A DNA stretch of 64,000 nt from an uncultured Tenacibaculum sp. (GTDB lineage: Bacteria > Bacteroidota > Bacteroidia > Flavobacteriales > Flavobacteriaceae): NCBI RefSeq assembly GCF_947494125.1, contig NZ_CANLTU010000001.1, positions 62,001 to 126,000 of the forward strand, written 5' to 3'. The translations under genes were made by a program, and so were the position numbers. The notes beneath the pieces were generated by a model, which saw only the letters and a program-made list of their open reading frames with translations, had not been told where the DNA came from and did not search any database. This document shows, in pieces, positions 18,773 through 28,286 of this stretch. The first letter of the stretch is position 1; each line of letters starts with the position of its first letter.

Positions 18773-19235
18773 TTTTAACACCCTTTCCGTCTTCTTTTTT
18801 CTTATTGTTTAATAGTTTTTGATTTTTATCTACTAACTTAGAAGAGAGCTTCTTATTTGGTTTTTTATTCGTTTTATTATTTAATGAATCTTTAATTAAA
18901 CGCTGTTCTGTAAAAACTTTCTGAAGAGAGTCTATGTTATGTTGAACTTTTTTAAGCATATCTGTATATTCTTCAATTTTAGAAGTATAATAATCGTTAC
19001 TTACATCAAAACGAGTACTATCAATCTTATACTTTTCATATACCAAAGCCATATAATTCTTCTCTCTCTTCAAAAATTTATTTTTTACATTTTTAGCAGA
19101 TGAAGCTATATACATGTCTGTTAATAATGCAATCATAGAGTCTTTAGATACTAAGTTTTTAGGTTTTTTATATATAGTATTACTCGTACAAGAAACTAAA
19201 AACAAAAGAATCGCTATGTAAAAAAAATGTTTCAT
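18762..19235 (-). CDS. DUF4296 lipoprotein
   Basis: 157 residues with a lipoprotein signal (ILLFLVSCTSN; Cys16). The mature part starts with KKPKNLVSKDSMIALLTDMYIASSA, which is the DUF4296 pattern of Bacteroidota, and continues as a long helical region. The last 40 residues are Lys/Asn-rich. Function unknown. It starts directly after the pyrC stop (no gap), in the operon GT2-pyrC-DUF4296, an arrangement I recall as common in Flavobacteriaceae. Confidence 0.85.
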   Translation of the reverse strand: MKHFFYIAILLFLVSCTSNTIYKKPKNLVSKDSMIALLTDMYIASSAKNVKNKFLKREKNYMALVYEKYKIDSTRFDVSNDYYTSKIEEYTDMLKKVQHNIDSLQKVFTEQRLIKDSLNNKTNKKPNKKLSSKLVDKNQKLLNNKKKEDGKGVKIKE

Positions 19236-20570
19236 TTATCTATTAAATTCTAATCTAGCCCCTTTAGTTTCTTCATTAAAAACACCATTATTATACATTA
19301 AGTTACCATTAACAAAGGTGTGTGTTATTTTATTTGAAAACTCTGTTCCTTCAAATGGAGACCAACCACATTTATACAAAACATTATCTTTAGAAACCGT
19401 CCATTTATCATTATCCACTAAAACTAAATCTGCATAAAAACCTTCTTTTACAAATCCTCTTTTATCAACTTTAAAAAGCTTAGCTGGATTATGACACATT
19501 TTTTCTACTGCTTTTTCAATAGATAAAACTCCTTCTTTAACTTTCTCTAAAACTGCAATAACTGCATGTTGAACCAAAGGTCCACCACTTGGTGCTTTAG
19601 TATATACATTATCTTTTTCTTCTAATGTATGTGGTGCATGATCTGTAGCTATCACATCTATTCTATCATCTAATAACGCTTTCCATAACCCATCTTTATC
19701 TTTCTGAGTTTTTACAGCTGGATTCCATTTTATATGTGTTCCTTTTTTATCATAATCTGCATCGGTAAACCATAAATGATGCACACAAACTTCTGCCGTT
19801 ATTTGTTTTTCTTCTAAAGGAATATCATTTCTAAATAAATGTGTTTCCTTTTCTGTTGATAAATGAAAAATATGCAAGCGCGCTCCTGTTTTCTTTGCCA
19901 ACTCAATTGCTTTTGACGACGAAAGGTAACAAGCCTCTTCACTTCTAATAATTGGATGGTATTTTAAAGGAATATCATCCCCATATTTTGCTTTATATTC
20001 TTCTGTATTTTTTCTAATAGTTGCTTCATCTTCACAATGTACTGATATTAACATATCTGTTGATGAAAATATTTTTTCTAAGACTTCTTCATTGTCAACT
20101 AGCATATTTCCTGTTGAAGACCCTAAAAACAGTTTAATTCCCGCTACATTTTGAGGATCTGTTTTCAATAACTCCTCTAAATTATCATTTGTCCCTCCAA
20201 ACATAAATGAATAATTAGCATACGATGTTTTTGATGCTATCTTAAATTTATCTTCTAACAATTCTTGTGTAGTAGCTTGCGGAACAGTATTTGGCATTTC
20301 TATAAAAGAAGTAATTCCTCCTGCAATTGCTGCTTTACTTTCTGTCGCTATATTTGCTTTGTGTGTTAAACCTGGTTCACGAAAATGCACTTGATCATCA
20401 ATCATACCTGGGATTAAATACTTCCCTTCAGCCTCAATTACCTCAACATTAGGTTTATTTATAATCTCTTCAGAAATTTGTTTTATAAAATTCCCTTCTA
20501 TTAAAACATCTCCTTTGAAAACCTTGTTTTCATTAACAATGTTTGCGTTTTTAATTAAATATGATTGCAT
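19236..20570 (-). CDS. pyrC: Dihydroorotase
   Basis: Cyclises carbamoyl-aspartate to dihydroorotate in pyrimidine synthesis. 444 residues, amidohydrolase fold. The metal-site segment reads [16 protein letters not shown] (about 55-70): the first His of the usual HxH is Gln60, and His62 is kept. I recall this DDQVHF variant from other Bacteroidota enzymes. Other signatures are [13 protein letters not shown] (Lys likely carboxylated), SVHCED, and IATDHAPHT for the catalytic Asp. It lies between a GT2 gene (2 bp) and the DUF4296 gene (0 bp). Confidence 0.93.
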   Translation of the reverse strand: MQSYLIKNANIVNENKVFKGDVLIEGNFIKQISEEIINKPNVEVIEAEGKYLIPGMIDDQVHFREPGLTHKANIATESKAAIAGGITSFIEMPNTVPQATTQELLEDKFKIASKTSYANYSFMFGGTNDNLEELLKTDPQNVAGIKLFLGSSTGNMLVDNEEVLEKIFSSTDMLISVHCEDEATIRKNTEEYKAKYGDDIPLKYHPIIRSEEACYLSSSKAIELAKKTGARLHIFHLSTEKETHLFRNDIPLEEKQITAEVCVHHLWFTDADYDKKGTHIKWNPAVKTQKDKDGLWKALLDDRIDVIATDHAPHTLEEKDNVYTKAPSGGPLVQHAVIAVLEKVKEGVLSIEKAVEKMCHNPAKLFKVDKRGFVKEGFYADLVLVDNDKWTVSKDNVLYKCGWSPFEGTEFSNKITHTFVNGNLMYNNGVFNEETKGARLEFNR

Positions 20571-20572
20571 AA

Positions 20573-21295
20573 TTATTTCGGTAACCCTTTTAATCTCATT
20601 TTTATAACTCCAAATAAAGCTTCAGATACAATACCTCCACTCATTTTTGATTCTCCTAAAGTTCTATCAGTAAAAATAACTGAAACCTCTTTTATTTTAA
20701 ATTTATGCTTCCATGCTTTATACTTCATTTCTATTTGAAAAGCATATCCAATAAATTTTATTTTATCAAGTTTTATAGTTTCTAACACCTCTCTTTTCCA
20801 ACACACAAAACCTGCTGTAGTATCATTTACTGGAATTCGAGTAATAAAACGAACATATTTAGATGCGAAGTAAGATAATAATACTCTGCGCATAGGCCAG
20901 TTTACAACATTAACTCCTACTGAATAACGTGAACCCACAGAAACATCTGCCCCTTCAATTGCGCAAGCTTTGTATAAGCGAATTAAATCTTTCGGGTTAT
21001 GAGAGAAATCAGCATCCATTTCTATTATAAAATCATATCCTTTACTTATTGCCCATTTAAAACCATGAATATAAGCAGTACCAAGTCCGTTTTTTCCTTT
21101 TCTCTTCTCTATATAAAGTCTTTCTGGAAATTCTTTTTGTAAGCTCTCAACTATGCTTGCCGTACCATCAGGAGAATTATCATCAACAATCAAAATATCA
21201 AATTCTTTTTCTTGAATAAAAGTTTCTCGAATTATTGCTTCTATATTTTCTTTTTCGTTATATGTAGGAATTATAACTAAAGCGTCTGACTTCAT
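20573..21295 (-). CDS. GT2 polyprenol monophosphomannose synthase-like glycosyltransferase
   Basis: 240 residues, no transmembrane helices. Dolichol-phosphate-mannose synthase pattern: [16 protein letters not shown] at the start, [26 protein letters not shown], and the DAD motif in [12 protein letters not shown]. The sugar donor is probably GDP-mannose with polyprenyl phosphate as acceptor (known for the family). It is the first gene of the operon with pyrC, driven by a TATATTTG box at 21317. Confidence 0.9.
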   Translation of the reverse strand: MKSDALVIIPTYNEKENIEAIIRETFIQEKEFDILIVDDNSPDGTASIVESLQKEFPERLYIEKRKGKNGLGTAYIHGFKWAISKGYDFIIEMDADFSHNPKDLIRLYKACAIEGADVSVGSRYSVGVNVVNWPMRRVLLSYFASKYVRFITRIPVNDTTAGFVCWKREVLETIKLDKIKFIGYAFQIEMKYKAWKHKFKIKEVSVIFTDRTLGESKMSGGIVSEALFGVIKMRLKGLPK

Positions 21296-21316
21296 GTAAT
21301 TTCATCTAAATCTGAG

Positions 21317-21324
21317 CAAATATA
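21317..21324 (-). promoter_or_regulatory. -7 promoter box of the GT2-pyrC-DUF4296 operon
   Basis: TATATTTG on the minus strand, 22 bases upstream of the ATG at 21295. The opposite-strand box at 21339 makes this a compact divergent promoter region. Confidence 0.55.
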
Positions 21325-21338
21325 CACTAAATTATCAC

Positions 21339-21346
21339 TAATTTTG
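21339..21346 (+). promoter_or_regulatory. -7 promoter box of DUF4271-hemD
   Basis: TAATTTTG fits TAnnTTTG and ends 30 bases before the TTG start at 21376. Confidence 0.5.
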
Positions 21347-21375
21347 TATTAATTAAAACGATAAAACAAATACAA

Positions 21376-22020
21376 TTGCAAGCTATTGAACGTATAATAA
21401 CTAATGATAACTGGATTACTTTAGTAATTATTTTTGTTATTGTTTTATTAGCTATAATGAAATTAGTAAAACCAAATAAATTACTAGGATATATATTAGC
21501 TTTTTTTACTCCTGGTTTTTTTCAGAAAAAAGTTCAAAATAATACTTCATTATATTCCCCTTTTCATTTACTATTATTTGCTTTTTCCTCTATAGTAATT
21601 TCGTTATTCCTTTTTTTTATTATAACTCCTACAATTTACACTCAAAACTTTTTAAATTACTTAATACTACTATCTATAATTAGTGTTTACTTCTTTGTTA
21701 GACAAATATTAGATTTTATATTATCTAATATTTTAGGTCTTTCTTTAGTAACTAAATATTTCTTGTATACAAAATCAGGTTATTTATACACTCTTAGTTT
21801 ATGGTTATTTCCTGCTATAATTCTCTATCAATATGCATTTAATAAAAGTATCTATTTACTTGTTATTTTCTTTATATTATTTGCTTTCAGAGCTTTTTTA
21901 ATTTTACATAATAACAAAAGATTAGTTATAAGTAAGTTGTTCTATTTTATTTTGTATTTTTGCGTCCTTGAAATAGCGCCGCTATTGATTCTTTATAAAA
22001 CAACAACAACAACTACGTAA
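21376..22020 (+). CDS. DUF4271 membrane protein
   Basis: 214 residues, with six or seven hydrophobic helices and almost no loops. It matches DUF4271, a Bacteroidota family that regularly precedes hemD. The start is a TTG (translates as MQAIERIITNDNWIT), consistent with the promoter box 30 bases upstream; no in-frame ATG is available. The C-terminus ends in a run of six Thr encoded by an ACA-type microsatellite. hemD begins 12 bp later, so the two are co-transcribed. The conserved link suggests a role near heme synthesis, but nothing is established. Confidence 0.8.
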   Translation: MQAIERIITNDNWITLVIIFVIVLLAIMKLVKPNKLLGYILAFFTPGFFQKKVQNNTSLYSPFHLLLFAFSSIVISLFLFFIITPTIYTQNFLNYLILLSIISVYFFVRQILDFILSNILGLSLVTKYFLYTKSGYLYTLSLWLFPAIILYQYAFNKSIYLLVIFFILFAFRAFLILHNNKRLVISKLFYFILYFCVLEIAPLLILYKTTTTTT

Positions 22021-22032
22021 AGAGAAAGTTAT

Positions 22033-22779
22033 ATGAAAGTGAAAACTATTTTAGTGTCTCAACCTGCTCCTAAGACAGAAACCTCTCCTTATTTTGACTT
22101 AGCTGAAAAACAAAAAGTAAAAATTGATTTCCGTTCATTTATTCATGTTGAAGGGATTTCTGTAAAAGAAGTTAGAACTCAAAAAATTGACTTAAACAAC
22201 TATACAGCAATCATTTTAACAAGTAGAAACGCTGTAGATCATTACTTTAGAATTGCTGAAGAAATGCGTTTTACCGTTCCTGATGACATGAAATATTTCT
22301 GTCAATCAGAAGCAGTAGCTTATTATTTGCAAAAGTATGTAGTATATAGAAAACGTAAGATTTATGTTGGTAACAGAACATTTCCTGAATTAACTAAGTT
22401 AATTAAGAAACATAAAGATGAGAAGTTTTTACTACCTTCTTCTGACAAGTTAAAACCATTAATTCCAACTGAATTAGATAAAATGGGAGTTGATTGGAAA
22501 CGTGCTGATCTATATAAAACCGTAGTAAGTGACTTATCTGACTTAGAAAATGTTTTTTATGACATTTTAGTATTTTTTAGTCCTTCTGGAATAGACAGTT
22601 TATTTAAAAACTTTCCAAACTTTAAACAGAACGATACAAGAATAGCTGTTTTTGGTAATACAACAATAAAAGCTGTTGAAGACAGAGGTTTACGTGTAGA
22701 TATTGCTGCACCAACACCTGAAACACCTTCTATGACTATGGCTTTAGATAAATATATTAAAGGTATTAATAAAAAGTAA
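22033..22779 (+). CDS. hemD: Uroporphyrinogen-III synthase
   Basis: Closes hydroxymethylbilane to uroporphyrinogen III in tetrapyrrole synthesis. 248 residues, two-domain HemD fold; visible signatures are ILTSRNAVDHYF, YFCQSEAVAYYL, the DILVFFSPSGIDSLFKNF region, and IAVFGNTTIKAVEDRGL near the end. HemD proteins are poorly conserved, so identification rests on this pattern and on the DUF4271 neighbour. Ends at a perfect hairpin. Confidence 0.9.
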   Translation: MKVKTILVSQPAPKTETSPYFDLAEKQKVKIDFRSFIHVEGISVKEVRTQKIDLNNYTAIILTSRNAVDHYFRIAEEMRFTVPDDMKYFCQSEAVAYYLQKYVVYRKRKIYVGNRTFPELTKLIKKHKDEKFLLPSSDKLKPLIPTELDKMGVDWKRADLYKTVVSDLSDLENVFYDILVFFSPSGIDSLFKNFPNFKQNDTRIAVFGNTTIKAVEDRGLRVDIAAPTPETPSMTMALDKYIKGINKK

Positions 22780-22796
22780 TTATTACTTTTATAACA

Positions 22797-22834
22797 ATAA
22801 AAAAACCATCAAAAATATTTTTGATGGTTTTTTT
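22797..22834 (+). terminator. Rho-independent terminator of hemD
   Basis: AAAAAACCATCAAAAA / TTTTTGATGGTTTTTT forms a near-perfect 16-bp stem ending in a T-run right after hemD. Confidence 0.9.
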
Positions 22835-22861
22835 ATTTATACTCCGTAAGTATAAATAAAA
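22831..22861. repeat. 13-bp perfect inverted repeat upstream of PiT
   Basis: TTTTATTTATACT and AGTATAAATAAAA are exact reverse complements around the 5-base loop CCGTA. It overlaps the end of the hemD terminator and lies 40 bases before the PiT ATG. It lacks a T-run after the second arm, so a terminator is unlikely; operator or leader structure is possible. Confidence 0.7.
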
Positions 22862-22872
22862 ATATGCGTCGA

Positions 22873-22898
22873 AATTAGAATACTAAAAAATTCTAATT
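22873..22898. repeat. 9-bp inverted repeat just before the PiT start codon
   Basis: AATTAGAAT and ATTCTAATT are exact reverse complements around 8 bases, ending two bases before the ATG at 22901. In RNA the hairpin would sit at the ribosome entry site. Confidence 0.65.
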
Positions 22899-22900
22899 CA

Positions 22901-23893
22901 ATGATATTAATTTTCCTTTTTATTGCTGCTATTTTTCTAGCTTATAGCAATGGTGCTAATGATAATTTTAAAGGTGTAGCTACTTTATTTGGTTCTGGAA
23001 CTACAAATTATAAAAAAGCAATAAACTGGGCTACAATCACAACTTTTTCAGGCGCAGTAGCTGCTATATTCTTAGCAAAAGAATTAGTGAAAAATTTTTC
23101 AGGAAAAGGTTTAGTACCAAATGAACTAATACAAACTCCCACTTTTGCTATTGCTATAGCATTAGGGGCCGCAATTACCGTTTTTTCTGCAACTAAAATA
23201 GGAATGCCAATATCTACAACCCATAGTTTGGTTGGTGCCCTTTTTGGTGCTGGTGTTATGGCTGTTGGTTCTCAATTTAATTTCTCTAGACTTGGTAACA
23301 CTTTTCTAATACCGTTAATAGTAAGCCCACTAATGGCTGCAGTTTTAAGCTTAATTGCTTATCTCTTATTTAAATTTATCCGAAAACAAATACCAAGTTT
23401 AAATACAACTAATCCAACTTTACTGGGTATAAGCTCACCAAAAGTACTAGACAGCTTACATTATTTAAGTTCGGGAGTTGTTAGTTTTGCTAGAGGGTTA
23501 AACGACACTCCAAAAATTGTTGGCTTACTTATAATTATAAATGCTTTTGATATTAAATGGAGTATGCTGTCTGTTGCTATTATTATGGCTCTTGGTGGCT
23601 TACTAAACGCAAAAAAAGTAGGAGAAACTATGAGTAAAAAAATCACAAAAATGAATTCAGGTCAAGGTTTTACCGCTAATATGATTACCGGATTATTGGT
23701 AACTACTGCAAGTATTCATGGTTTACCAGTTTCAACAACTCATGTTTCTGTTGGCTCTTTATTTGGTATCGGTACTGTAACTAAAAAAGCAGATTATAAA
23801 GTAATTGGAAAAATTATTTTATCATGGATACTTACTTTACCTATAGCAGCAATTATAAGCGCTCTAATTTTTAAATTATTAGAAGTAATATAA
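22901..23893 (+). CDS. Inorganic phosphate transporter, PiT family (short form)
   Basis: 330 residues, about ten helices, inner membrane. N-terminal signature AYSNGANDNFKGVATLFGSG, then GMPISTTHSLVGALFGAG in the first repeat and the mirrored SFARGLNDTPKIVGLL and GLPVSTTHVSVGSLFG in the second. Complete, and lacking the PhoU-like tail of the large PiT at the window start. No PhoU-type gene is adjacent. It sits behind two inverted repeats (22831 and 22873). The downstream gene is 57 bp away on the same strand and may share the transcript. Confidence 0.92.
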   Translation: MILIFLFIAAIFLAYSNGANDNFKGVATLFGSGTTNYKKAINWATITTFSGAVAAIFLAKELVKNFSGKGLVPNELIQTPTFAIAIALGAAITVFSATKIGMPISTTHSLVGALFGAGVMAVGSQFNFSRLGNTFLIPLIVSPLMAAVLSLIAYLLFKFIRKQIPSLNTTNPTLLGISSPKVLDSLHYLSSGVVSFARGLNDTPKIVGLLIIINAFDIKWSMLSVAIIMALGGLLNAKKVGETMSKKITKMNSGQGFTANMITGLLVTTASIHGLPVSTTHVSVGSLFGIGTVTKKADYKVIGKIILSWILTLPIAAIISALIFKLLEVI

Positions 23894-23950
23894 AACTCTT
23901 TAATTATATATTTTACTATTTTTATACAACAAGAAAACAATTAAAATTCA

Positions 23951-24835
23951 ATGGATAAATATCTAGAAATCATAAAAACATCCTATTCTAATTATTGGAA
24001 TTACATTAAGCAATCTGTTTTAATGGAATTGAATTGGGAAAACTATTTTTATGGTTTGATTATTATTTCGCTAATAGTCTGGACATTAGAAATTGTATTC
24101 CCATGGCGTAAAAATCAACCATTATTCAGAAAAGACTTTTGGCTAGATGCATTTTATATGTTCTTCAATTTTTTTCTATTAAACCTAATTGTATTAATTG
24201 CACTTTCCAATACAGCTGCTGAGTTATTTAACGATATATTAAGTAGTATTGGTTTGTCTATTTCAAGTTTTCAATTGTTTGACATTAATACTTTTCCATA
24301 TTGGATAAGATTATTTGTTTTCTTTATCATAATTGATTTTGTACAATGGTTTACACATACACTCTTACACAAGTACGAGTTTTTATGGAACTTTCATAAA
24401 GTACATCATTCTGTAAAACAAATGGGATTTGCAGCTCATTTACGTTATCATTGGATGGAGCCTGTTGTATACAATTCTATGAAATATATTCCATTAGCTA
24501 TTATGGGCGGATTTACAGCTCAAGATGTAGCCATAATTCATTTCTTTAATATCATGATTGGTCATTTAAATCATGCCAATATTAATTGGGATTATGGTTG
24601 GTTGAAATATATTTTAAATAACCCAAGAATGCATATTTGGCACCATGCCAAAGAACTACCTGAAAACAGAAGAACAGGAGTAAACTTTGGAATTACCTTA
24701 AGTATTTGGGATTATTTATTCAAAACAAATTACATTCCACATAACGGACGTAACATTGAAATAGGCTTTGATGGTGATGAACATTTTCCAAAGGACTTTA
24801 TAGGACAAGAAATATACCCTCTTAACAAAAAATAA
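23951..24835 (+). CDS. Fatty acid hydroxylase/sterol desaturase family protein
   Basis: 294 residues, four or more membrane helices. The di-iron His clusters are present: HTLLH and FHKVHHS (about 135-155) and, near the C-terminus, NPRMHIWHH. The family adds hydroxyl groups or double bonds to lipid chains, sterols or carotenoids in the membrane. The lipid substrate is not evident; hydroxylation of sphingolipid or ornithine-lipid acyl chains is plausible in Bacteroidota (inference). Confidence 0.9.
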   Translation: MDKYLEIIKTSYSNYWNYIKQSVLMELNWENYFYGLIIISLIVWTLEIVFPWRKNQPLFRKDFWLDAFYMFFNFFLLNLIVLIALSNTAAELFNDILSSIGLSISSFQLFDINTFPYWIRLFVFFIIIDFVQWFTHTLLHKYEFLWNFHKVHHSVKQMGFAAHLRYHWMEPVVYNSMKYIPLAIMGGFTAQDVAIIHFFNIMIGHLNHANINWDYGWLKYILNNPRMHIWHHAKELPENRRTGVNFGITLSIWDYLFKTNYIPHNGRNIEIGFDGDEHFPKDFIGQEIYPLNKK

Positions 24836-24876
24836 TTTACGTCTTTGTATCTTTATCTAATTAAAATTAACATTCG

Positions 24877-26967
24877 ATGAAATATATAAAAATTCTATTC
24901 CTTTTTATTGTTGTTCAAGTTTCGGCTCAACAAGGTGGAATGTGGATTCCTTCTCTATTAAAGGGAATGAACGAACAAGAAATGAAATCTTTAGGTGGTA
25001 AATTATCTGCCAAAGACATTTATAACGTAAACAAATCTAGTTTAAAAGATGCTATAGGACACTTTAACGGTGGTTGTACTAGTGAAGTAATTTCTCCTAA
25101 AGGATTAATTCTTACAAATCATCACTGTGGTTTTGGACAAATTCAATCACATTCATCATTAGAAAACGATTATTTAAAAGACGGTTTCTGGGCAATGAAT
25201 GAAAAAGAAGAATTGCCTAACGAAGGTTTATATGTCGAATTTATTGTTCGTATTGATGATGTAACTAAAAAAGCTTTGGCTGGAGTTTTAACTACAATGA
25301 CTGAACGCGAAAAGCAATCTACTATTGATAAAAACATCAACAATCTTAAAAAAACAGTAAAAAAGAAAGATTGGCAAAATGTAAAAGTTCGTCCTTTTTA
25401 TAAAGGAAATCAATATTTCTTATTTGTTACTGAAAAATTTGAAGATGTTCGTTTAGTTGGAGCTCCACCTAGTAGTATTGGGAAATTTGGAAGCGACACT
25501 GATAACTGGGTTTTCCCACGTCACACAGGAGATTTTTCTTTATTCAGAATTTATGCTGATAAAAATAACCGTCCAGCTAAATACAGTAAAGACAACGTTC
25601 CTTATAAACCAAAACACTATTTACCAGTTTCTTTAGACGGTGTTGAAGAAGGAGACTTTACTATGGTATTTGGATTCCCTGGTAGAACAAATGAATATTT
25701 ACCAGCTGTAGCAATACAACATACTACACAAGAGTTTAACCCTAGTAACATTGCTATTAGAGAAGCAGCATTAAAAGAGATAGATGCTCAAATGAAAACT
25801 AGTGATGCTATTAGAATTAAATATGCATCTAAACAAGCTCGTATAGCTAACGCTTGGAAAAAATGGATTGGTGAAAACTTAGGAATCAAAAAAAGTAATG
25901 CTATTGCACAACGTAAAGCCTTTGAAGAAACATTTAAAAAAGCGTTAAAAGAAAAAGGTTTAGAAGCTAAGTATGGTAACATTTTACCTGAGTTTGAAAA
26001 TTTATATAAAGACTTTGCTTCTATAAATATTAAAAGAAGAAATTTTATTGAAGTCTTTTTAGTTACAAATGAGTTAATGCAAATGGCATTTAGAGCTTAT
26101 CAATTAGAGCAAGTTGCTTTAAATAAACCTGAAAATTTTGAAAAAACTAAAAAAGGATACATAGCTCGTTTAAAAAGAATTCATAAAAACTACGATGTAA
26201 ACGTAGATAAAGGTGTTTTTAAAAATGTAATGCCATTATATTCTAAAAACGTTGATGCTACGATATACGATAAAACTAGTTTTACCGATTTAGACAAAGC
26301 CTTAAAGTTATTGGAAGGTGATGCTAAGCAAGTCGTTGAAAATTTAAATAACGATACTGCTTACCAATATGCTAAACCAATGATTGAAGAATTTTATAAG
26401 AAAATCAATCCTGAGTTTCAGCAGAAAAATCAACCGATTGTAGCCTTGCAAAAACAGTACATGAAAGCACTAATGGAAGCATTACCAAATGCACGTTATT
26501 TTCCAGATGCGAATAGTACTTTACGTGTAACTTATGGGCAAGTTCGTGGATATTCTCCAAGAGATGCAGTATATTATAATCCTGTAAGTTATTTAGAAGG
26601 TGTTATTGAAAAATATGTTCCTGGTGATTATGAATTTGACGTGCCAAAAAAATTACGTGATTTATACGACGCTAAAGATTACGGGCAATACACTGATAAA
26701 AATGGAAAAGTTCCTGTATGTTTCTTAGGAACCAACCATACAACTGGTGGAAATTCTGGAAGTCCAGCGATTGATGCTCAAGGAAATCTAGTCGGTTTAA
26801 ATTTTGACCGTGTTTGGGAAGGTACTATGAGTGATATTAATTACGATCCAGAAATTTGCAGAAATATAATGGTAGATGTACGCTATGTACTTTTTATTGT
26901 CGATAAATATGCTGGCGCAAAACATTTAATTGATGAAATGAAATTAGTACACCCTAAGAAAAAATAA
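24877..26967 (+). CDS. S46 family dipeptidyl-peptidase, DPP11 type
   Basis: 696 residues with a signal peptide (ends VSAQ), periplasmic. S46 serine exopeptidases release dipeptides from the N-terminus of oligopeptides. Catalytic His is in TNHHCGFG (His83), the Asp lies within DTDNWVFPRHTGD, and Ser627 is in GGNSGSPA. Eighteen residues after the Ser comes Arg645 in NFDRVWEG. In Porphyromonas gingivalis DPP11 the Ser655/Arg673 pair has the same spacing, and that Arg gives Asp/Glu preference, whereas DPP7 has Gly there (known). I therefore call an acidic-P1 DPP11-like enzyme. Ends at a hairpin shared with the convergent Omp85 gene. Confidence 0.92.
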   Translation: MKYIKILFLFIVVQVSAQQGGMWIPSLLKGMNEQEMKSLGGKLSAKDIYNVNKSSLKDAIGHFNGGCTSEVISPKGLILTNHHCGFGQIQSHSSLENDYLKDGFWAMNEKEELPNEGLYVEFIVRIDDVTKKALAGVLTTMTEREKQSTIDKNINNLKKTVKKKDWQNVKVRPFYKGNQYFLFVTEKFEDVRLVGAPPSSIGKFGSDTDNWVFPRHTGDFSLFRIYADKNNRPAKYSKDNVPYKPKHYLPVSLDGVEEGDFTMVFGFPGRTNEYLPAVAIQHTTQEFNPSNIAIREAALKEIDAQMKTSDAIRIKYASKQARIANAWKKWIGENLGIKKSNAIAQRKAFEETFKKALKEKGLEAKYGNILPEFENLYKDFASINIKRRNFIEVFLVTNELMQMAFRAYQLEQVALNKPENFEKTKKGYIARLKRIHKNYDVNVDKGVFKNVMPLYSKNVDATIYDKTSFTDLDKALKLLEGDAKQVVENLNNDTAYQYAKPMIEEFYKKINPEFQQKNQPIVALQKQYMKALMEALPNARYFPDANSTLRVTYGQVRGYSPRDAVYYNPVSYLEGVIEKYVPGDYEFDVPKKLRDLYDAKDYGQYTDKNGKVPVCFLGTNHTTGGNSGSPAIDAQGNLVGLNFDRVWEGTMSDINYDPEICRNIMVDVRYVLFIVDKYAGAKHLIDEMKLVHPKKK

Positions 26968-26988
26968 ATTCTTTTTATAAAAGATATA

Positions 26989-27023
26989 AAAAAGTGAAGC
27001 TAAATTAAGCTTCGCTTTTTTTA
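26989..27023. terminator. Bidirectional terminator between DPP11-like and Omp85 genes
   Basis: AAAAGTGAAGCT / AGCTTCGCTTTT pair with one G-U around a 6-base loop. A-runs and T-runs flank it. It ends one base before the Omp85 stop. Confidence 0.85.
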
Positions 27024-28286
27024 TTAAAAATATTGTCCAATTCCAAAAACAAATCCTTTGGATGCATTTTTGGTAAGTCCATATCCATAATCTATCCTAA
27101 ACACAGCATTGAATATTTTTTTATTAATAAACCTCAATCCAACACCTGAATAAATTCTAACATTATCAGACTTTAAAAAATCATTTAAACTACCACCTGG
27201 AGTTCTCCATGTTCCAAAATCATTAAAAATATTACCTTGTAATACAAGCCAATTGTTTTCATATAAAGTATGTCTGTATTCCGAATTCCATACAATACTT
27301 CCTGTTCCTCTATCAACTAAGATTCCAACTCCACGTAGGTTTACATTATTATCTAATGCAAATGGCGCAAATGGACTTTTTATGTTTGATGATAATCCAA
27401 CACGCAGCCTATTTGCCCAATTCCCTTTTTTTCCAATTCTTTTATAATAAAACAAATCATTCCAAAAAATTAAAAAATCATCTTGATATTCATTTTCAGA
27501 AATTACATATTGTCCGTATAATTGATTCTTAAAACCACTTATATATTGGTAATAATAATCTAAAACATCGTAGGTGTAAATACTTTTAAAAAGCCATTTA
27601 TTTACGTTGAGTTTTAATGGAATATTTGGAGCTGTATCACCTGTTAAATAATCATACTTTTCTTTAAAATAATTTACTCCAAATTGTAAATTATTTTTAA
27701 AATCAATTTGATACAATCCTAATACTTCATATGAAGTATTTTGATATTTATAATTTGCTGTTTTATCTTCAAAATATAAAGGTTCTTCACTTATCCAATT
27801 TTGGTGATTTAGAGCAATTCCCCATTTACTAGAAAATAAAGTTGGAGCTCGAAAATTTATTCCATAAGAGTTAAATCCGTTATTCTGATAAAAACCTCCA
27901 AGGGCTATATTTCTGCCTAAAAAATTATACTCATAGAGCCCAATTTTATATGCCGTTTTTTTGTTAGTAGTAGTCCAAAGATTAAATTCGGGTATTATTG
28001 TAAAATTTTCTTCTACATTAATAAAAACATTGTATTTATTCTCATGAGAATGAAAAACTTGGAAATAAGCATGGGATATTGCTGGCAATCTTTTCAAACG
28101 AACCATATCATTGAGCAATAAAACAGAATCAATTTTAGTATTTACCTTCGTTTCTATTATCTTTTTAATCTCTGATACTTTTGTTTTTGTTGCGCCTTTT
28201 ACTTTTACATCAACAATAATTTTTTCTTGTGAAAAAGAAAAAAAACCATATAGCATTAAGATTAAAAAAAATAGTTTCTTTTTCAT
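27024..28286 (-). CDS. Omp85/BamA-type outer-membrane barrel with one POTRA-like domain
   Basis: 420 residues with signal peptide (ends FFSFSQ). Residues about 22-95 look like a single POTRA (IIVDVKVKGATKTKVSEIKK, ... AYFQVFHSHENKYNVFINVEE). The rest is a 16-strand Omp85 barrel with VNLRGVGILVDRG (the VRGF/RGF-like loop) and a C-terminal GFVFGIGQYF. Shorter than BamA (five POTRAs, about 800). Its start overlaps the preceding stop by one base (TAATG), so translation is coupled to the lipoprotein gene. A secretion or lipoprotein-export pore is likely; the cargo could be the operon's lipoproteins (inference). Confidence 0.85.
   Translation of the reverse strand: MKKKLFFLILMLYGFFSFSQEKIIVDVKVKGATKTKVSEIKKIIETKVNTKIDSVLLLNDMVRLKRLPAISHAYFQVFHSHENKYNVFINVEENFTIIPEFNLWTTTNKKTAYKIGLYEYNFLGRNIALGGFYQNNGFNSYGINFRAPTLFSSKWGIALNHQNWISEEPLYFEDKTANYKYQNTSYEVLGLYQIDFKNNLQFGVNYFKEKYDYLTGDTAPNIPLKLNVNKWLFKSIYTYDVLDYYYQYISGFKNQLYGQYVISENEYQDDFLIFWNDLFYYKRIGKKGNWANRLRVGLSSNIKSPFAPFALDNNVNLRGVGILVDRGTGSIVWNSEYRHTLYENNWLVLQGNIFNDFGTWRTPGGSLNDFLKSDNVRIYSGVGLRFINKKIFNAVFRIDYGYGLTKNASKGFVFGIGQYF

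Noticed and set aside
21980..22016. CRISPR or longer tandem repeat
   Set aside because: Only a short ACA microsatellite inside a coding end; no spacer-repeat pattern anywhere in the window.
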